Under the pieces are notes generated by a model. That model was given only the letters and a program-made list of their open reading frames with translations. It did no database searches and was not told the origin of the DNA. Shown one piece after another: positions 17,733 through 25,927 of a DNA stretch of 64,000 nt. The DNA comes from Chitinophagaceae bacterium (lineage in GTDB: Bacteria; Bacteroidota; Bacteroidia; Chitinophagales; UBA10324): assembly GCA_947469485.1 (NCBI GenBank), contig CANIPU010000015.1, positions 1 to 64,000 of the forward strand, in the 5' to 3' direction. Both the position numbers and the translations under genes were made by a program. Numbering within the stretch: position 1 is the first letter of the stretch; every line of letters begins with the position of its first letter.

Positions 17733-19100
17733 TTACGCAGTCTGTTTTAACACAAACTGAATCATTTCAGGCAAATTCATTCCATCAAAAGTTCCACTGC
17801 TCATAAGTAATAAAACTGAATTTGTAAAATACTGCTGATGTAGAAAATGCTCAATCTCATCTTTTTTATTCAGCACTACTAAATCATCATGCCCGAATAG
17901 TTTTTTCACTTCTTCGTTGGTGATTTTCTCTAATCGTTTTAATTCAATGGTGTGCGGATTGAAGAATACCACTTTCACATCAGCACCATCCATGCAGTTT
18001 TTATATTCAGCAATGAACTCTTTATTCAAACTGCTGTAAGTATGTAATTCCATGCAGGCAATAATTTTTCTTCCTTCAAATTGTTCTTTCACAGCCGATA
18101 TGGTTGCTTTCAATTTAGAAGGAGAGTGGGCGAAATCTTTAAAAACAGTAACCTGTTTATTGCTCGCAATTTTCTCCAACCTATTTGCGGCTCCCGTGAA
18201 AGTTTTAATTGCGGATAAAAATTCAGTTTCTGTTACATCTAACTGTTTACAAACTTCAAAAGCCCCGGCCATGTTCGATAAATTGTGTTTACCAAAAACC
18301 TGCAATGAAGTTTTATTGCCATTATGTAAATAATAAGTTGTTCCATTCTCAATAACATATTCGGGAGTTCTGTAAGGAATTTTAATTGAACCCGAAGAGG
18401 TTTTATCAGCCACTTTTTCCACTTCGGCATCTTCAATATTGTAAATAATTTTTCCATGTGCAGGAACCATGTCAATAAAAAATTGAAACTGCTCGCAATA
18501 TTTTTCAAAAGTCGGAAACACATTTATATGGTCCCACGCAATGCCACTTATGAAGGCAATTTCAGGTTTGTATAGTAAGAATTTAGGTGTTTTGTTTAAC
18601 GCAGAATCAGGATATTCATCACCTTCTAAAATGATAACAGGAGCAGAGTCAGTCAGTTTTACCATCAATTCAAACCCTTCGAGTTTCGAACCAACCATGT
18701 AATCAAAGTCTTTTCCGGTTGCTTGCAACACATGCATAATCATTGAGGTGATAGTTGTCTTTCCATGACTACCCCCAATAACCACTCTTTTTTTGTTCTT
18801 GCTTTGTTCATATATGTATTCAGGAAAAGAGTATATTCTTAGTCCCAGTTCCTTCGCTTTTGCGAGTTCTGGATTATCAGCATGGGCATGCATTCCTAGT
18901 ATTATTGCATCAATTGATGAGTTTATTTTCTCAGGATACCAACCCAAATTCTGTGGAAGAATTCCTGCTTTTTTTAATCTGGATAAAGCCGGGTCAAATA
19001 CTTCGTCATCAGATCCTGTAACTTTGTGTCCTTGTGTGTGAAGTGCTAAAGCCAAATTGTGCATTACTGCTCCTCCAATTGCAATAAAATGTATGTACAT
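17733..19100 (-). CDS. mpl: UDP-MurNAc tripeptide ligase-type peptidoglycan recycling enzyme (Mpl)
   Basis: A Mur ligase of 455 residues. The N-terminal Rossmann motif is FIAIGGAVMHNLALAL; the AVMHNLA wording is characteristic of Mpl rather than MurC. The P-loop is GGSHGKTTITSM. ILEGDEYPDSA and AWDHINVFPTFEKY are the central-domain metal and ATP motifs. FKDFAHSPSKLKATI is the Mpl form of the C-terminal domain. Mpl attaches recycled L-Ala-D-Glu-meso-DAP peptide to UDP-MurNAc in the cytoplasm. No amidase or permease for recycling is next to it. Ends 87 nt from the exonuclease gene. Confidence 0.9.
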   Translation of the reverse strand: MYIHFIAIGGAVMHNLALALHTQGHKVTGSDDEVFDPALSRLKKAGILPQNLGWYPEKINSSIDAIILGMHAHADNPELAKAKELGLRIYSFPEYIYEQSKNKKRVVIGGSHGKTTITSMIMHVLQATGKDFDYMVGSKLEGFELMVKLTDSAPVIILEGDEYPDSALNKTPKFLLYKPEIAFISGIAWDHINVFPTFEKYCEQFQFFIDMVPAHGKIIYNIEDAEVEKVADKTSSGSIKIPYRTPEYVIENGTTYYLHNGNKTSLQVFGKHNLSNMAGAFEVCKQLDVTETEFLSAIKTFTGAANRLEKIASNKQVTVFKDFAHSPSKLKATISAVKEQFEGRKIIACMELHTYSSLNKEFIAEYKNCMDGADVKVVFFNPHTIELKRLEKITNEEVKKLFGHDDLVVLNKKDEIEHFLHQQYFTNSVLLLMSSGTFDGMNLPEMIQFVLKQTA

Positions 19101-19163
19101 TCGTTGAACCTTTAAAGAAATTTAATCGTAATAATGTTAGAATTAGTAAAAACACCAATCTTC

Positions 19164-19313
19164 ATGAAGCATCAAATCTTAAAAGTTAAAACCATTATAT
19201 TATTAGTTGTTTTAACAGTAGGAGTGTTGGCATTATCATCTTGTGGCCGTAGAAGCGGTTGTCCAGGTATGATTTCCAAAACTCAACCTGTAGAGAATAC
19301 CGTGAGATCCTGA
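19164..19313 (+). CDS. Small lipoprotein, 49 residues
   Basis: A short gene: ATG at 19164, TGA at 19311-19313. The peptide starts MKHQILKVKTIILLVVLTVG with a positive n-region and a hydrophobic core. It ends its signal in the lipobox LSSC (Cys27), followed by GRRSGCPGMISK. It would be a lipid-anchored peptide of only ~23 residues after processing. The gene is closed by a 13-bp hairpin terminator at 19351, which supports it being expressed as its own unit. Function unknown. The basic, Cys- and Gly-containing short tail resembles other tiny Bacteroidota lipoproteins. Confidence 0.72.
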   Translation: MKHQILKVKTIILLVVLTVGVLALSSCGRRSGCPGMISKTQPVENTVRS

Positions 19314-19350
19314 TAATTCAGGAATTTAAAGTTATTTAGAATAAAATGCG

Positions 19351-19388
19351 AAGTCTCGGTTTGCCAACAAATCGGGACTTCTTTATTT
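19351..19388 (+). terminator. Hairpin terminator after the small lipoprotein gene
   Basis: A 13-bp stem including two G-U pairs (AAGTCTCGGTTTG / CAAATCGGGACTT) with loop CCAA, followed by CTTTATTT. It lies between the small lipoprotein and marC-type genes. Confidence 0.7.
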
Positions 19389-19428
19389 GGTTTCGTCTCA
19401 AAAACTAATTTTGTAAAAAAATTAACTT

Positions 19429-19992
19429 ATGGAAATTGATTTCAGAGCCGTTGCTACTATAACAATGATATTGTTTGCTGTTATTGATGTCATTGGATCG
19501 CTTCCAGTTATTGTAGATTTAAGGAGCAAGGTTGGCGAAATTCATCCATTAAGAATTACAATTGTTTCTGGGGCTATAATGATTGTTTTCTTGTTTTTAG
19601 GTAATTCTATTCTTGATTTGATTGGAATTGATATTGAGTCTTTTGCAATAGCCGGTTCATTTATTTTATTCATTCTCGCTTTTGAAATGATTCTTGGTTG
19701 GAAATTCAGTAAAGATGATTCTCCTAAAACGGCCTCAATTGTACCTATAGCGTTTCCATTAATTGCCGGAGCAGGTACACTAACTACTTTGCTTTCATTA
19801 CGGGCTGAATACAAACATGTTGAGAATATTATTATCGCAATTCTTATCAATTTGTTTTTTGTTTATGTGGTATTGCGTAAGGTATACAGGTTAGAGAAAA
19901 TACTAGGTCCTAGTGGTATATCTATTTTAAGAAAAGTATTTGGGGTAATATTGCTAGCACTTGCTGTTAAACTTTTTAAAACAAATGCATAA
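19429..19992 (+). CDS. MarC family integral membrane protein
   Basis: 187 residues with six predicted membrane helices in two groups of three. Conserved MarC features are AVIDVIGSLPVIVDL in helix 1 and PIAFPLIAGAGTLTTLLSL in helix 4, the second half-repeat opening. The family sits in the inner membrane, and its transport function is still undefined; the early link to multiple antibiotic resistance was not upheld. The gene is a single unit, bounded by hairpin terminators on both sides. Confidence 0.9.
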   Translation: MEIDFRAVATITMILFAVIDVIGSLPVIVDLRSKVGEIHPLRITIVSGAIMIVFLFLGNSILDLIGIDIESFAIAGSFILFILAFEMILGWKFSKDDSPKTASIVPIAFPLIAGAGTLTTLLSLRAEYKHVENIIIAILINLFFVYVVLRKVYRLEKILGPSGISILRKVFGVILLALAVKLFKTNA

Positions 19993-20023
19993 AAAAAGGC
20001 TCTGAAACTCAGAGCCTTTTTTA
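19991..20023. terminator. Bidirectional hairpin terminator
   Basis: Stem GGCTCTGA / TCAGAGCC with loop AAC, flanked by seven A on one side and six T on the other. It serves the MarC gene (+) and the DUF4397 gene (-). Confidence 0.85.
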
Positions 20024-20043
20024 TTAGCAATTAGTTCAAAAAA

Positions 20044-22419
20044 TTATAGAACTGAAATTGTTTTAATCACTGTTTCATTATTTGAAATTATTTTAAAAAT
20101 GTATTGTCCAGAAGTGAAATCTGATAAATTAATTTTTAAGTTTTCAGTTGAAGAATTTGTATTTTTAACCAATTGTCCAACAGAATTGTAAACTTCAATT
20201 GTGCAATTATTTACACCATTAATGTTTATTAAACCACTTGTTGGATTTGGGAAAATACTTACTTCATTTAATTCAGATGTTTCATTTATGCCAGAATAAA
20301 CCGAGAAAGGAACAACTGTACCATTTGCAAGAGCTGCAAATAATCCAAATGGTAAACCGTTCTGATTCATTGAAGGGTCAAGGAATCCTGAAGCAAATAC
20401 TGTTGCAGAGCCACCGCCTAAACCGGTTAAATCAGCAACATATTTTGCAACGCTTGAAGAATTATTATTGCCCGGAGTGATGTTTAAAATATAACTAGTT
20501 GGAGGCACTGAAAGGTAAGAAGTAATATCACCATACTTAGCATTATCAACTAAAGGAGTAGCTGTTCCATCTACCAATACATCAACTGTTGGAGCATCAC
20601 TTGAACCATGTATTACACAAAAATCAACCATTGTTCCACTCATTGCAGAAGTTTGAGCATTTGCTTTTATGAATAATGTAAACGCAGTACTAACGCCATC
20701 AGGATTGGAAGCAAAAGAAGCTGGAGCCAAAACACCATTTGCAATCGCTACATAATTTGTATTTCCTGCAAGGGTAACTGAAAAATTAACTAATGTATCG
20801 TTAACAGAAGTACTGTTACCTGGAGCTACACCTACATTAAGCAAATAGTCACCTGGAAGACTTAGAAAAGATGTTGCTGTTCTGAATTGGAAATTATCTG
20901 CTTTAAGTTGACCATTAATATAAATGTCAACTGATGCAGCTGCTGGGTCAGCAGCATTATGTATTACTTGAAGTTGAGATGTAGTATTTACTACTTCAGG
21001 TAAAGTAATTACAGTTCCGTCAGATAAAATTGCTATTAAGGCAAATGCTTCTCCATTCAAATTTGCAGATGGATTAAAAAATCCTGAAGCAACTATCGTA
21101 GCAGATCCACCTGATAAAGAAGTAATATCAGCTTGATAAGATTTAACTAAATTCAAATTGTCGTTTCCTGGAGTGATATCTATAATATAATTGGCTGCCG
21201 GAACTGACAAGTAATTTGAAATAGCACCATAAGGAACATCATTTAATAAAGTTCCAACATTTCTAGCTAAAACATCAACTGTAGGAGCATCTGTTGAACC
21301 ATGAATTACTCTTAAATCTACTGAGTTTCCATTCCATGACTCTTCGTGCATATCATTTTGAAGTAATGTAGTAAAGGCTATTGGTAAGCCATCAGGATTT
21401 ATTGCGTAATTTGAAGGAACTGTAACACCACTTGCCACAGCAAAATAACTTTGCCCTGAAATTAAATTTACCGGAAAGCTTACTATAATATCTGAAGGCA
21501 TTGTGCTGTTAGATAATGCAAATCCTACTGTATGAGCTCCTGAATTTAAAGTCAAGTATGGAGTTGCGTTTCTGAATTGAAAATTATCTAATGTTAGAAC
21601 ATTATCTACCCAAACATCTACTGTTTGTACTGTAACATCCGGACTATTATGCAAAATTTGAATTCTTGATTTTGCAGGCAAAATTGCCACCGTTCCATCA
21701 GCCAGAACTGCAATTAAATTAAATGCTGATCCGTTTAGGTTCATTGAAGGGTCTAAAAATCCGGAAGCTAGAATTACAGCAGAACCATTTGAAAGACCGG
21801 TTAAATCGGCTCCAAAAGTTGCAACTATAGGATAAGTAGTACCAGCAGCTGAAATATCAATTAAGTAGTCTGATGCTGGAACAGAGATATAGTTGCTTAT
21901 AGCTCCGTAACTAGCGTTATTTAAGAGTTGTGCTACTCCTTTAGCAGCAACTGCTACTGACGGGGCATCGGTTGCACCGTGTACAATAACAAAATCAACT
22001 TCACCTGTATTCATTGCCATGTTTTGAATTCCATCTTGAACCCAAATATTGAAAGCAGTTGAAATTCCATTTGGATTTGAAGCAAATGATGAAGGGTTTA
22101 AAACGCCATTTGCAACAGCTATATATCTTTCACCGGAAACAAGTGTTACAGGAAATGTAGCAATAATATCGGAAGCAGAAGAACTGTTAGGAGGTGCAAC
22201 GCCAACATTAATAGTTCCAGATGGCAATGAAAGAAAAGGGGTTGCTTCTCTGAAAGCAAAATTATCTAATGTTAAATTGCCATCAACATAGATGTCAACT
22301 AATGCTGCACCAGGATCAGCAGCATTATGAATGATTTGAATTTCAGCATTTTGTGCAAATACAAAATTACTTGAAAGAATCGCCGTCAGGCCGATTAAGA
22401 GTGTTTTTAGTTTTTTCAT
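20044..22419 (-). CDS. DUF4397 repeat protein with T9SS sorting tail
   Basis: The longer frame begins at 22449, but ATG at 22419 opens a clear signal peptide (MKKLKTLLIGLTAILSSNFV, cleavage after VFAQ). After it come three tandem ~225-residue units (about residues 24-250, 251-477 and 478-705). Each unit has two DUF4397-like halves: one begins IQIIHNAADP..VDIYVDG, the other VDFVIVHGATDAPSVAV. The last ~75 residues are a type A T9SS sorting domain (VSIFPNPTSGLININGV). The protein is therefore a large secreted beta-sandwich repeat, probably adhesive or structural at the cell surface. The units are diverged, so the duplication is not recent. Ligand unknown. Confidence 0.88.
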   Translation of the reverse strand: MKKLKTLLIGLTAILSSNFVFAQNAEIQIIHNAADPGAALVDIYVDGNLTLDNFAFREATPFLSLPSGTINVGVAPPNSSSASDIIATFPVTLVSGERYIAVANGVLNPSSFASNPNGISTAFNIWVQDGIQNMAMNTGEVDFVIVHGATDAPSVAVAAKGVAQLLNNASYGAISNYISVPASDYLIDISAAGTTYPIVATFGADLTGLSNGSAVILASGFLDPSMNLNGSAFNLIAVLADGTVAILPAKSRIQILHNSPDVTVQTVDVWVDNVLTLDNFQFRNATPYLTLNSGAHTVGFALSNSTMPSDIIVSFPVNLISGQSYFAVASGVTVPSNYAINPDGLPIAFTTLLQNDMHEESWNGNSVDLRVIHGSTDAPTVDVLARNVGTLLNDVPYGAISNYLSVPAANYIIDITPGNDNLNLVKSYQADITSLSGGSATIVASGFFNPSANLNGEAFALIAILSDGTVITLPEVVNTTSQLQVIHNAADPAAASVDIYINGQLKADNFQFRTATSFLSLPGDYLLNVGVAPGNSTSVNDTLVNFSVTLAGNTNYVAIANGVLAPASFASNPDGVSTAFTLFIKANAQTSAMSGTMVDFCVIHGSSDAPTVDVLVDGTATPLVDNAKYGDITSYLSVPPTSYILNITPGNNNSSSVAKYVADLTGLGGGSATVFASGFLDPSMNQNGLPFGLFAALANGTVVPFSVYSGINETSELNEVSIFPNPTSGLININGVNNCTIEVYNSVGQLVKNTNSSTENLKINLSDFTSGQYIFKIISNNETVIKTISVL

Positions 22420-22591
22420 TTTTTTATGGTTTTGTATATGAATAACCAATAAAATAATAAATTGTTTAACAAATTATAAAAATAATTAAACAAAATAAGT
22501 AAATAGTTAAATTCCAGTCTAAAAAACAATAAAACAATTCTCATTTAATAGCGTAACACCCGCCGATTTAGAATTTTTAAACACTGCGTGC

Positions 22592-24244
22592 ATGAGAAGA
22601 ATTCGACTACTTTTTTTAGTAAAAACACGACAATCGGTGCGCGTAAGAACCACCCGTGCTATAATGATTGGCACATTTTGCCTTGCTTTAATTGCAGGGC
22701 TTGTGATTTTTATATTTCAGTTTTCACGCTCTCCAAATACAATTGCCTCTGGTAACGATATTACTTTTCGATCTTACCAAGGTTTGAATTTTCAAAAATT
22801 GGTTCGAACGCAGGATGGGAATATTGTTGTATCCGATGGAAAAAATTTTATTAAATCAGATTCTGCAGGAAATATAATCTGGTCGAGAGGTATAACCCAA
22901 ACAACAAATTTGATAATTTCCGGAATGTGCGAAACAACGAATGGAGATATAGTTGCGGCATGTCAATCAACAGATACCTCTGGCGGGGTGGCGCAAATTG
23001 CACTAATCAGAATGTCATCAGATGGTGCATTGGAGTGGTTTAAGTTTTTGCATAAACAAGGTTCCGATTTTATTTATGGAATTTCAGCTGATAATGATAA
23101 CGGGGTAATATTAACCGGTGGAGGTTGCTCAACAAACCATTTGATTCTAAAAGCAGATGCACAAGGAAGTTTACTATGGATGAAAGATTATTCACTGAAT
23201 GGATCAACAGGATCTGCAAACAAAATTATTGTGAATTCTGATGGAAGCATGTTCGTTTCAGGTAGATTGAATGAAATTTCTTCAAATTATATTTCATTGT
23301 TTATGACTGATGCGGGAGGTAATATTCTTTGGGGAAAAAAGTTTTCAGATTCTCAACAACCCGTTATCAAATCTTTCATTAGAACTTCTGATAATTGTTT
23401 AATGATTGCAGGAACATATATAGGTGGGGCTTCAGCTTCCAATAATCCTTTTATTCTAAAAACAGATTTGAATGGAAATCTTTTGTGGTTTAAGAGGTAT
23501 GGCACAAATGGAATTGAGTCAATTAACGATATGTCACCAACCAGTGATGGAGGTGCTATTGTTACCGGCAATATATATCTGAATCAGGATGAGAATGTAA
23601 ATGCATTATTGTTTCGTGTTGATGCTGGTGGTACCTTAGTTTGGCAAAAATCAACAGGTAATAATGAGTTTAATGGAGCCGGATATGATGATGCTTATGA
23701 TATATGCCATATAACCGAACATACTTATGCAATTTCAGGTATGGCTTACTGGGCTTATCTGTGTACAATTGATGAAAACGGAAATGGATTTTGTCATGAA
23801 TCTCCTGTTTCATTAACAGTTTCAAATGTTACTACTCAAACGATAAATGCAGTTTATTCTCCGGTACTTTCTAATATGTTTGATGTTACCGATGGCATAG
23901 CTTCCTCAACCAATATTTTTATCGGAACCCCTCATACATGTGCTTCTTTTAACCCAACAGGAATTAATTATCAGTCAGAATCAGGTAGCGATAATTCAGA
24001 AGTAAGTTTATTTCCGAATCCAAGTGATGGAAATTTCAATGTCAATTACTTTTTGCCATATGAAGGAAGCGGATGGCTGGAACTTTATGATTTGGGAGGC
24101 AGAAAACTTTCTGCGATTGAATTACCAATTTACAATCGTTCTGTTTCGTTACATTATTCTGATTTACCAAGCGGTATTTATTTATATCAGGTAATTGCAG
24201 GAGGGAAAATTTTTAAGCGAGAAAAATTTGTGATTTCAAAATAA
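22592..24244 (+). CDS. Secreted beta-propeller-like protein with T9SS sorting tail
   Basis: 550 residues. Residues ~60-400 are repeated units of ~45-50 residues with the pattern T-x-D-G-x-I/V...G, ending in lines such as LIRMSSDGALEWFKF, LILKADAQGSLLWMKD and LFRVDAGGTLVWQKS. These are typical of SBBP-like beta-propellers. The C-terminus is a type A T9SS tail (EVSLFPNPSDGNFNVNYFLP ... DLPSGIYLYQV). The N-terminus is odd: about 24 basic residues before a hydrophobic segment (IGTFCLALIAGLVIFIFQF). An internal ATG at 22664 would give a normal signal, so the start is uncertain. Function unknown; secreted and surface-exposed. Confidence 0.82.
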   Translation: MRRIRLLFLVKTRQSVRVRTTRAIMIGTFCLALIAGLVIFIFQFSRSPNTIASGNDITFRSYQGLNFQKLVRTQDGNIVVSDGKNFIKSDSAGNIIWSRGITQTTNLIISGMCETTNGDIVAACQSTDTSGGVAQIALIRMSSDGALEWFKFLHKQGSDFIYGISADNDNGVILTGGGCSTNHLILKADAQGSLLWMKDYSLNGSTGSANKIIVNSDGSMFVSGRLNEISSNYISLFMTDAGGNILWGKKFSDSQQPVIKSFIRTSDNCLMIAGTYIGGASASNNPFILKTDLNGNLLWFKRYGTNGIESINDMSPTSDGGAIVTGNIYLNQDENVNALLFRVDAGGTLVWQKSTGNNEFNGAGYDDAYDICHITEHTYAISGMAYWAYLCTIDENGNGFCHESPVSLTVSNVTTQTINAVYSPVLSNMFDVTDGIASSTNIFIGTPHTCASFNPTGINYQSESGSDNSEVSLFPNPSDGNFNVNYFLPYEGSGWLELYDLGGRKLSAIELPIYNRSVSLHYSDLPSGIYLYQVIAGGKIFKREKFVISK

Positions 24245-24261
24245 TTAATTTTCAAAAAAAT

Positions 24262-24297
24262 AAAAAATCCACATTCAGAAATGAATGTGGATTTTTT
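24262..24297. terminator. Bidirectional hairpin terminator
   Basis: A stem of at least 12 bp (AATCCACATTCA / TGAATGTGGATT) with loop GAAA, flanked by A and T runs. It lies between the propeller gene (+) and rnhA (-). Confidence 0.88.
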
Positions 24298-24320
24298 ATT
24301 TTAAAGAGTTTATTTCGTTT

Positions 24321-24773
24321 TCAAGATTGATATCCACTGTCAATTAGTAAATCAAAACCATCAGCCGCTTCTGTTGCTAATACATCACATCTTTCGTTTT
24401 CAGGATGAGCATTATGTCCTTTAATCCAATGAAATTTAACTTTGTGTTTTGCATATATAGCTAAAAATCGTTTCCATAAATCAGGATTTTTTTTGTCTTT
24501 AAATCCTTTTTTCTCCCAGCCAAACACCCATTTTTTTTCTACTGATTCTACAACATATTTCGAATCAGAATAAATATCAATAACATTATCATGGTTTTTT
24601 ATTGCCTCCAATCCAACTATCACAGCAAGCAATTCCATTCTGTTGTTAGTAGTTAGCTTAAACCCTTTCGATATTTCTTTTCGATGGTCTCCGGATATAA
24701 GAATAACGCCAAACCCGCCGGGCCCTGGATTTCCTCTTGAAGAACCATCAGTATAAATTTTTATGTGATGCAA
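24321..24773 (-). CDS. rnhA: Ribonuclease HI
   Basis: 150 residues, the standard length. It degrades the RNA strand of RNA-DNA hybrids in the cytoplasm. The four acidic active-site residues are all present in order: YTDGSSRGNPGPGGFG (Asp9), NNRMELLAVI (Glu), IYSDSKYVV (Asp) and HPENERCDVLA (Asp). The basic substrate-handle region WVFGWEKKGFKDKKNPDLWK matches the E. coli form. WIKGHNAHPEN carries the catalytic-loop His. Single gene closed by the shared terminator. Confidence 0.96.
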   Translation of the reverse strand: MHHIKIYTDGSSRGNPGPGGFGVILISGDHRKEISKGFKLTTNNRMELLAVIVGLEAIKNHDNVIDIYSDSKYVVESVEKKWVFGWEKKGFKDKKNPDLWKRFLAIYAKHKVKFHWIKGHNAHPENERCDVLATEAADGFDLLIDSGYQS

Positions 24774-24849
24774 TTGCCGTAATAATATTTAGTTTGAATT
24801 GCCGAAAATAATTTTTTCACTTTTACCATTTCATTTTTAATTTCAAACT

Positions 24850-25617
24850 ATGCACATCACTCTTCAAAATAAGAGCACCAAAGTTTTTATGATGTTAAGC
24901 TCATTCTTTGTAGCTAATGCATTAATAGCAGAATGTATTGGGGTGAAAATTTTTTCATTGGAAAAAACATTTGGATTTAATCCCCTGAATGCCACAATAT
25001 TTAATCAACCTGGAATATCGTTTACCTTGACTTGCGGTGTTTTATTATGGCCTTTGGAATTTATTATGACAGATATTATAAATGAATATTTTGGACCAAA
25101 AGGGGTAAGGCGTGTTTCATACATCGCGGTTAGTTTAATTTTATATGCATTTATGATGTTTTATTTTGCTATGCAACTTGCACCTGCTGACTTTTGGATT
25201 GGAGTGAATTCTGATAAAGGTGTTCCTGATATGCCTTCAGCATTTAATGCAATTTTTGGCCAAGGAATGTGGATTATTTTTGGATCACTTACAGCCTTTC
25301 TTGTAAGTCAGGTTGTGGATGTTACAGTATTTCATTGGGTGAAAAGAAAAACCGGTGAAAAAAAAATGTGGCTCCGAGCAACCGGAAGCACTTTTGTATC
25401 ACAGCTTGTAGATAGTTTTATTGTTTTATTTATTGCATTTTATATTGGACAGGGTTGGAGCATGAATTTAGTTCTGGCAATATGCTTATTCAATTACACA
25501 TATAAATTTTTTGCGGCAATTGTTCTTACTCCTGTAATGTACCTGGTTCATAATGTTATTGATAAATATCTTGGAGCTGAATTAGCCAATGAAATGAAAG
25601 TGGCTGCAATGAAATAA
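24850..25617 (+). CDS. Queuosine precursor transporter (YhhQ/VUT family)
   Basis: 255 residues with about six to seven membrane helices. Family features are FVANALIAECIGVKIFSL in helix 1, WPLEFIMTDIINEYFGPKGVRR after helix 2 (the conserved acidic DIINEYFG), and ATGSTFVSQLVDSFIVLFIAF late in the protein. Members import queuine or preQ1-type bases used to modify tRNA wobble positions. The substrate is inferred from family. It ends just before the cobalamin riboswitch, which belongs to the next gene, not this one. Confidence 0.88.
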   Translation: MHITLQNKSTKVFMMLSSFFVANALIAECIGVKIFSLEKTFGFNPLNATIFNQPGISFTLTCGVLLWPLEFIMTDIINEYFGPKGVRRVSYIAVSLILYAFMMFYFAMQLAPADFWIGVNSDKGVPDMPSAFNAIFGQGMWIIFGSLTAFLVSQVVDVTVFHWVKRKTGEKKMWLRATGSTFVSQLVDSFIVLFIAFYIGQGWSMNLVLAICLFNYTYKFFAAIVLTPVMYLVHNVIDKYLGAELANEMKVAAMK

Positions 25618-25629
25618 ATTGCAAAATGC

Positions 25630-25815
25630 TGATTACTTTCGTCCCGTCGTGGTTTCCTGAAAGATGAAGGGAATGAAAAGGGAATGAGGTTTAAAACCTC
25701 AACAGTCCCCGCTGCTGTGAATCTTGAAATTGCAAACAATAAGTCGCCACTGAAAAATCGGGAAGGCAGTTTGCAAATAAGATAAGTCAGAAGACCTGCC
25801 ATGACAAAAGAATCA
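25630..25815 (+). promoter_or_regulatory. Cobalamin (B12) riboswitch
   Basis: The conserved core is present in order: TGAAAAGGGAA, then GGT...AAAACC, then ACAGTCCCCGCTGCTGTGA. These are followed by GTCGCCACTG, CGGGAAGGC and the B12 box AAGTCAGAAGACCTGCC (25784-25800). The closing P1 helix can be paired between 25630-25643 and 25803-25815. The box has A where the usual sequence has G (CAGAAG versus CAGGAG). It senses adenosyl- or related cobalamin and normally represses downstream uptake genes when B12 is plentiful. The gene controlled is the beta-propeller at 25928. No clear Rho-independent terminator lies between them, so control may be translational. Confidence 0.93.
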
Positions 25816-25817
25816 AA

Positions 25818-25907
25818 ATGCCTTCGGAGGAAAGGTTGCTCAGATTACAAGTGAAATTTATTTCGCTGTTAGCTGTTGCAACTATTTTCTCGCAACTAAA
25901 AATTTAA
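25818..25907 (+). other. Short leader ORF between riboswitch and propeller gene
   Basis: A 29-codon frame from ATG at 25818, or 18 codons from GTG at 25851 (stop 25905-25907). From the GTG it reads MKFISLLAVATIFSQLKI, which looks like a lipid-free signal peptide followed at once by a stop. A GGAGG motif lies at 25826-25830. It could be chance, a leader peptide, or the remnant of a lost gene such as a receptor. No evidence of translation. Confidence 0.25.
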
Positions 25908-25927
25908 ATTCAAAACATAAATCCGAT

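Noticed and set aside
25548-25802. Minus-strand 84-codon frame over the riboswitch
   Set aside because: It runs through the conserved cobalamin aptamer and the end of the transporter gene; nothing in it looks like a protein domain.
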